Source of the DNA: Streptomyces sp. SCSIO 75703
GTDB lineage: Bacteria > Actinomycetota > Actinomycetes > Streptomycetales > Streptomycetaceae
NCBI RefSeq assembly: GCF_036607905.1
Contig: NZ_CP144555.1
Location: 5,146,001 to 5,210,000 of the forward strand
Direction: 5' to 3'
DNA length: 64,000 bases
In this document: positions 59,642-64,000 of the stretch, in pieces
Layout of the letters: each line of letters opens with the position of its first letter
Numbering within the stretch: position 1 is the stretch's first letter
Position numbers and translations under genes: made by a program
The notes under the pieces: model-generated
Told to the model about the DNA's origin: nothing
The model's database searches: none
The model's input: only the letters and a program-made list of their open reading frames with translations

Positions 59642-61087
59642 ATGCGCCGAGCAAAGATCGTCTGCACCCTGGGGCCCGCCACCGACTCGTACGATCAGAT
59701 CAAGGATCTGGTCGAGGCCGGAATGGATGTCGCCCGGTTCAATTTCAGCCACGGCACCCACGCCGAGCACGAGGAGCGTTACCGCCGGGTCCGCAAGGCG
59801 GCCGACGAGAGCGGGCGCAGCATCGGCACCCTCGCCGACCTCCAGGGACCGAAGATCCGGCTCGGTCATTTCGCCGAGGGCCCCGTCCTGCTGGAGCGCG
59901 GCGACACCTTCACGGTCACCGTCGAGGAGGGCGTGGCCGGCGACCGCCACCGGTGCGGCACCACCTACGCCGGGCTCGCCGCCGACGTGGCGCCCGGGGA
60001 ACGCATCCTCGTCGACGACGGCCGGGTCTGCCTGGAGGTCACCGCCGTCGACGGGCCCCGGGTGCGCACCACGGTCGTCGAGGGCGGCGTGGTCTCCGAC
60101 CACAAGGGCCTCAACCTGCCGGGCGTCGCCGTCTCCGTCCCCGCCCTGTCCAAGAAGGACGAGGACGACCTGCGCTGGGCCCTGCGCAACGGCTTCGACG
60201 TCGTGGCCCTCTCCTTCGTGCGCAGTGGACGCGACATCGTGGACGTCCACCGCATCATGGACGAGGAGGGCCGCCGCCTCCCCGTCATCGCCAAGGTGGA
60301 GAAGCCGCAGGCCGTCGAGAACATCGAGGAGATCGTCGCCGCCTTCGACGGCGTCATGGTCGCCCGCGGCGACCTCGGCGTCGAGATGCCCCTGGAGCAG
60401 GTGCCGATCGTCCAGAAGCGCGCGGTCGCCCTGGCCCGGCGCAACGCCAAGCCGGTCATCGTCGCCACCCAGATGCTGGAGTCGATGATCGACCACCCCC
60501 GCCCCACCCGCGCGGAGGCGTCCGACGTCGCCAACGCGGTCATCGACGGCACGGACGCGGTGATGCTCTCCGGCGAGACCAGCGTCGGCCGGCACGCCGT
60601 CGACGCCGTGCGCACCATGGCCCGCATCGTCGAGGCGGCCGAGGAGGACCTCCTCGGCCGGGGCCTGCCCCCGCTGACCGGCCGCGACAAGCCCCGCACC
60701 CAGGGCGGTGCGGTGGCCCGCGCGGCGGCGGAGACCGGCGACTTCCTCGGCGCCCGGTTCCTGGTCGCCTTCACCCAGTCCGGCGACACGGCCCGGCGCC
60801 TGTCGCGCTACCGCTCGCCGATCCCGCTGCTCGCCTTCACCCCGGAGCCGGCCACCCGTTCCCAGCTCAGCCTGACCTGGGGCGTGGAGACCTTCCTCGG
60901 TCCGCACGCGGACACCACCGACGGGATGGTCGAGCAGGTGGACGAGTTGCTGACGCGGTACGGCCGGTGCGGCGAGGGCGACGTCGTCGTCATCACCGCC
61001 GGTTCCCCGCCCGGCGTCTCGGGCACCACGAACATGGTCCGGGTGCACCGCATCGGCGAGGACGTCACCGCGCACGGGCGGCCCTAG
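59642..61087 (+). CDS. pyk: Pyruvate kinase
   Basis: This cytoplasmic enzyme makes pyruvate and ATP from phosphoenolpyruvate and ADP, the last step of glycolysis. The 481-residue protein starts MRRAKIVCTLGPATDSYDQ and shows LQGPKIRLGHF, the active-site IAKVEKPQAVENIEEI (catalytic lysine), MVARGDLGVEMP and TDAVMLSGETSVG. The C-terminal allosteric domain is complete. The ATG lies 17 bp after a palindrome. Streptomycetes have two such genes; the second is not in this window. Confidence 0.97.
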   Translation: MRRAKIVCTLGPATDSYDQIKDLVEAGMDVARFNFSHGTHAEHEERYRRVRKAADESGRSIGTLADLQGPKIRLGHFAEGPVLLERGDTFTVTVEEGVAGDRHRCGTTYAGLAADVAPGERILVDDGRVCLEVTAVDGPRVRTTVVEGGVVSDHKGLNLPGVAVSVPALSKKDEDDLRWALRNGFDVVALSFVRSGRDIVDVHRIMDEEGRRLPVIAKVEKPQAVENIEEIVAAFDGVMVARGDLGVEMPLEQVPIVQKRAVALARRNAKPVIVATQMLESMIDHPRPTRAEASDVANAVIDGTDAVMLSGETSVGRHAVDAVRTMARIVEAAEEDLLGRGLPPLTGRDKPRTQGGAVARAAAETGDFLGARFLVAFTQSGDTARRLSRYRSPIPLLAFTPEPATRSQLSLTWGVETFLGPHADTTDGMVEQVDELLTRYGRCGEGDVVVITAGSPPGVSGTTNMVRVHRIGEDVTAHGRP

Positions 61088-61213
61088 CCGGGCGGGCCGG
61101 ACGGCGGGTCCCCGGGGCGTGGCGAGGGGAGGACAGAAGTACGGAAAGCGGATGTCCTGGAGGCGGACATCCGCTTGCGGCATTCCCCGACTCGCCCGTG
61201 AAACAAAGGCAAG

Positions 61214-61287
61214 TGCCCCGGGTGGGACTCGAACCCACACTGAATGCCTTTTGAGGGCATCGTCTCTGCCGATTGGACTACCGGAGC
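61214..61287 (-). tRNA. tRNA with CAA anticodon (Leu codon UUG), class I form
   Basis: The 74-nt molecule runs from 61287 to 61214. The acceptor GCUCCGG pairs with CCGGGGC (one G-U pair), with A73 as discriminator; CCA is not encoded. The anticodon stem AUGCC/GGCAU encloses CUCAAAA, giving anticodon CAA. The T arm is GUGGG-UUCGAGU-CCCAC. The variable loop is only 5 nt (UCAGU), unlike the long arm of normal tRNA-Leu. The D stem is short (GUC/GAC plus a C-A mismatch). By anticodon it reads UUG. Confidence 0.85.
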
Positions 61288-61388
61288 CTCTTCGAACCGA
61301 AGGGCAGTCTAACCCCTAGGTGACTCAAACATACAGGAGCTAGGTAGGCTCTTGTCAGCAGTGCCCCTGCCCCCCATGAGGAGCCCAC

Positions 61389-62045
61389 GTGACCGCCCCC
61401 GAGTCGCCCCAGCCCGCCGACGTGCCCGAAGAGGGCCCGTCACACGTGCCTCCCCTGACGACCCGTGTCGTCATCGCCGAGGACGAGGCCCTGATCCGGC
61501 TCGACCTCAAAGAGATGCTGGAGGAAGAGGGGTACACGGTCGTCGGCGAGGCGGGCGACGGCGAGCAGGCGGTGGAACTCGCCCGGGAGCACCGGCCGGA
61601 CCTCGTGATCCTCGACGTGAAGATGCCCAAGCTGGACGGTATCTCCGCGGCCGAGAAGATCGCCGAGGAGAGCATCGCCCCGGTGCTGATGCTGACCGCC
61701 TTCTCCCAGCGCGACCTGGTCGAGCGGGCCCGCGACGCCGGCGCGATGGCGTACCTCGTCAAGCCGTTCAGCAAGAGCGACGTCGTCCCGGCCATCGAGA
61801 TGGCCGTCTCGCGCTTCACCGAACTGAAGGCGCTGGAGCAGGAGGTCGCCGACCTCAGCCAGCGGCTGGAGACCCGCAAGCTGGTCGACCGCGCCAAGTC
61901 GGTGCTCCAGACGGAGTACGGGCTGACCGAGCCCGCCGCCTTCCGGTGGATCCAGAAGACCTCCATGGACCGGCGGATGTCCATGCAGCAGGTGGCCGAG
62001 GCCGTCATCCAGGACGCCGAGGAGAAGAAGGCCGCCAAGGGCTGA
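61389..62045 (+). CDS. pdtaR: ANTAR-domain response regulator
   Basis: This 218-residue protein begins with a 25-residue leader and then a receiver domain (IAEDEALIRLDL, phosphorylated Asp in VILDVKMPKLDG, LMLTAFSQ, and the lysine in YLVKPFSK). It ends with an ANTAR RNA-binding domain (LVDRAKSVLQTEYGLTEPAAFRWIQKTSMDRRMS). ANTAR proteins bind dual-hexaloop RNA and act as antiterminators. The cognate histidine kinase is not in the window. GTG 61389 follows GAGGAG. The symbol is by analogy with the mycobacterial protein. Confidence 0.92.
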   Translation: MTAPESPQPADVPEEGPSHVPPLTTRVVIAEDEALIRLDLKEMLEEEGYTVVGEAGDGEQAVELAREHRPDLVILDVKMPKLDGISAAEKIAEESIAPVLMLTAFSQRDLVERARDAGAMAYLVKPFSKSDVVPAIEMAVSRFTELKALEQEVADLSQRLETRKLVDRAKSVLQTEYGLTEPAAFRWIQKTSMDRRMSMQQVAEAVIQDAEEKKAAKG

Positions 62046-62101
62046 CCGCCGCCCGCACCCCCGTACGTCCCCGCGGCCGGGGCGCGGGGCGGCGTACGCA
62101 C

Positions 62102-62136
62102 GAGGCCCGCGCCCCCGTCACGGGGGCGCGGGCCTC
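62102..62136. terminator. Terminator between pdtaR and livF
   Basis: A perfect 16-bp stem GAGGCCCGCGCCCCCG / CGGGGGCGCGGGCCTC with a TCA loop lies 56 bp after pdtaR and 114 bp downstream of the convergent livF, so it can serve both. Confidence 0.85.
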
Positions 62137-62250
62137 TCGTCCGGGCCGGGCGCGCTCGGGGCCGGGCCCGAGGCGGAGTTGGCGGCCGGGTTCCGGGCCG
62201 GGACCGGGGCAGGGTTCCCGGGCCGGGCCCTCCCGGTCCCCGCCGCGCGC

Positions 62251-62967
62251 TCAGTCCTCGCCGAGGTACGCCTTGCGGACGGACTCGTCGTGCAGCAGGT
62301 CCCGGCCCGTCCCGGACAGGACGATGTTGCCGACCTCCATCACGTGCCCCTGGTCCGCCAGCGACAGCGCCGCCTGGGCGTTCTGCTCGACCAGCAGGAT
62401 GGTGGTGCCCTGCTCCTTCAGCTCGGCGATCGTCGCCATGATCTTCTGCATCATGATCGGCGACAGGCCCATGGAGGGCTCGTCCAGCATCAGGAGCTGC
62501 GGCTGGGACATCAGGGCCCGGCCCATGGCGAGCATCTGCTGCTCACCGCCCGACAGGGTGCCCGCCGCCTGCTTGCGGCGCTCCCCGAGGATCGGGAAGA
62601 GCCCGTAGGCGCGCTGGATGTCCTTCTCGATGCCCGCCTTGTCGTTGCGCAGGAAGGCGCCGAGCCGCAGGTTGTCCTCGATCGACATGCGCGGGAAGAT
62701 GTGCCGCCCCTCGGGGGAGTGGGCGAGCCCCAGCGAGACGATCTCGTGCGCCGGGATCTTCTTCAGCGACCTGCCCCGGAACCGGATCTGCCCGCCGACC
62801 GGCTTGAGCAGCCCCGACAGGGTGCGCAGGGTGGTGGTCTTGCCGGCGCCGTTGGTGCCGATCAGGGTGACCACCTCGCCGGCGTCGACCGTGAAGGAGA
62901 TGCCCTTCACGGCCTGGATCTTGCCGTAGGCGACGCGGAGGTCCTCGACCTCGAGCAGTGCGGTCAT
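62251..62967 (-). CDS. livF: Branched-chain amino acid ABC transporter ATP-binding protein LivF
   Basis: This 238-residue ATPase has Walker A GTNGAGKTTT, signature LSGGEQQML, Walker B LLMLDEPSMGLSP and the H-loop region LLVEQNAQ. The pattern LAHSPEGRHIFPRMSIEDNL is characteristic of LivF. It works with LivG, LivM and LivH to import branched-chain amino acids or related compounds. The start overlaps livG (ATGA). Confidence 0.95.
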   Translation of the reverse strand: MTALLEVEDLRVAYGKIQAVKGISFTVDAGEVVTLIGTNGAGKTTTLRTLSGLLKPVGGQIRFRGRSLKKIPAHEIVSLGLAHSPEGRHIFPRMSIEDNLRLGAFLRNDKAGIEKDIQRAYGLFPILGERRKQAAGTLSGGEQQMLAMGRALMSQPQLLMLDEPSMGLSPIMMQKIMATIAELKEQGTTILLVEQNAQAALSLADQGHVMEVGNIVLSGTGRDLLHDESVRKAYLGED

Positions 62968-63890
62968 CGGTCGTTCTCCTTGCCGGCCGCGGTGTCGGTC
63001 GGGTTCTCGGCCTGTGCCTCGGCGGCCTGCGCCTCCGCGGCCTCCACCTCGGCGGCCTCCGCCGCGCCCGGGTCGTTCTCCAGCGGCTCGCCGAGGTAGG
63101 CCGCGATGACGCGCTCGTCGCCCTGGACGGTGGCGCTGTCGCCCTCGATCAGCTTCTGTCCCTGCACGAGGACCGCGACGCGGTCGCACAGGTTGAAGAT
63201 GAAGCGCATGTCGTGCTCGATGACGAGGACGGCGATGCCCCGGTCGCGGATCGCGAAGACCAGTTCCTCGGTGGTCCGCGTCTCCTGCGGGTTCATCCCG
63301 GCCGTCGGCTCGTCCAGGAGCAGCAGCCCCGGCTCGCTGGCGAGCGCGCGGGCGATCTCCAGCTTGCGCTGCTCGCCGTAGGGCAGGTTCCGCGAGAGGT
63401 GGTCGGCCTTGTGGGCGAGCCCCACGAACTCCAGGAGTTCCATGGCGCGTTCGCGGGAGGTCGCCTCCGCCCGGTGGAAACCGGGCCCGCGCAGGACGGC
63501 CGACCAGAAGCCCTCCTTGGTCCTGGTGTGCCGGCCCACCAGGACGTTCTCCAGGACCGTCATGTTGGCGAACAGCCGGATGTTCTGGAAGGTGCGGGCG
63601 ATGCCTGCCGCGGTCACCTTGAACGACTTGGGCGGCAGCACCTTGTCGCGGAAGCGGACCTCGCCCTCGGTCGGGACGTACAGCCCCGTCAGGCAGTTGA
63701 AGAACGTGGTCTTGCCGGCGCCGTTGGGACCGATCAGGCCGACGATCTCCCCGCTGTTCACGGTGAGGTCGACGCCGCTGACGGCGGTGAGGCCGCCGAA
63801 GCGCATGGTGACGCCGCGCGCGTCGAGGAGCGGGGTGCCGGAGCCGGGCGCCGCGGGCGCCGTGTCCGTGGTCGTGGTGTCGGTGGTCAT
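62964..63890 (-). CDS. livG: Branched-chain amino acid ABC transporter ATP-binding protein LivG
   Basis: This 308-residue ATPase has Walker A GPNGAGKTTF, the LivG-typical ARTFQNIRLFANMTVLENVLVG, signature LPYGEQRKLEIARAL, Walker B LLLLDEPTAGMNP and VIEHDM. The C-terminal 30 residues are an A/E-rich tail beyond the family core. It starts 6 bp after livM and overlaps livF. Confidence 0.95.
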   Translation of the reverse strand: MTTDTTTTDTAPAAPGSGTPLLDARGVTMRFGGLTAVSGVDLTVNSGEIVGLIGPNGAGKTTFFNCLTGLYVPTEGEVRFRDKVLPPKSFKVTAAGIARTFQNIRLFANMTVLENVLVGRHTRTKEGFWSAVLRGPGFHRAEATSRERAMELLEFVGLAHKADHLSRNLPYGEQRKLEIARALASEPGLLLLDEPTAGMNPQETRTTEELVFAIRDRGIAVLVIEHDMRFIFNLCDRVAVLVQGQKLIEGDSATVQGDERVIAAYLGEPLENDPGAAEAAEVEAAEAQAAEAQAENPTDTAAGKENDR

Positions 63891-63896
63891 CGTGGT

Positions 63897-64000
63897 CAGG
63901 CCCCTGTCTTGCTCAGGACGTCGGGCGCTGCCGCCTCTTCGTGGAATTCGAGCTGGCGGCGCCGGTTCGGGACGAGGCCCTCCGGGCGGAAGCGCATCAG
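63897..64000 (-). CDS. livM: LivM-type permease, C-terminal end (runs off window)
   Basis: Only the last 34 residues are present, reading LMRFRPEGLVPN, RRRQLEFHEE and DVLSKTGA before the TGA. The MRFRPEGLV ending is typical of the LivM permease of branched-chain amino acid ABC transporters. The gene is the next upstream member of the liv operon. Confidence 0.85.

Overview
This window is about 73% GC, with strongly GC-biased third codon positions, many GTG and TTG starts, and a gene order typical of the Streptomyces chromosomal core. No phage genes, insertion sequences, rRNA or CRISPR arrays are visible. The products and the clustering of his, trp, glt and liv genes fit a Streptomyces or a close relative. 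The assignment rests on gene content and style; no database search was made.

Layout. 1-2.2 kb (minus): 5' part of ileS behind an intact T-box leader that looks built to act on translation. 2.8-9.1 kb: a lysine-rich DksA/TraR-type zinc-finger protein, lspA, an RluD-type pseudouridine synthase, a Na+/H+ antiporter, an MscS channel and a small hydrolase. 9-14 kb (minus): a Tat-exported PhoD phosphatase, a membrane-anchored DsbA-like protein, a membrane protein and a DUF2252 protein. 14-17.6 kb: dnaE. 17.7-26 kb: a 52-residue basic protein, an NYN-domain protein, an ABC exporter pair, DUF2567, YbaK and LON-domain proteins, a long repeat-filled spacer, and a large probable beta-helix membrane protein.

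26.2-32 kb: a tightly coupled histidine operon (hisD-hisC-hisB-small membrane ORF-hisH-priA-ridA-hisF). An MFS permease and a DinB-type protein follow. 34.3-41.6 kb: hisI and trpE, three small membrane proteins, then trpC-trpM-trpB-trpA. There is no trpF, so PriA is expected to serve both the histidine and tryptophan pathways. 41.6-44.6 kb: a second DsbA-like protein, lgt and a VIT/CCC1 transporter. 45-51 kb: gltB-gltD glutamate synthase. 51.1-54.3 kb (minus): a GH46 chitosanase translationally coupled to a rhomboid protease, a tandem-repeat spacer, and an HExxH metallopeptidase-like protein. 54.4-61.1 kb: chorismate mutase, aminopeptidase N, a Tat-exported 5'-nucleotidase and pyruvate kinase. 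61.2-64 kb: an unusual class I tRNA with a CAA anticodon, an ANTAR response regulator, and livF, livG and the end of livM.

The main theme is amino-acid metabolism: histidine, tryptophan, glutamate, branched-chain uptake, and ileS sensing of isoleucyl-tRNA. The most unusual items are the class I CAA tRNA, the 9-bp periodic array at 24.0-24.4 kb, the repeats at 53.1-53.35 kb, the rhomboid-chitosanase coupling, and perfect inverted repeats upstream of hisD and pyk.
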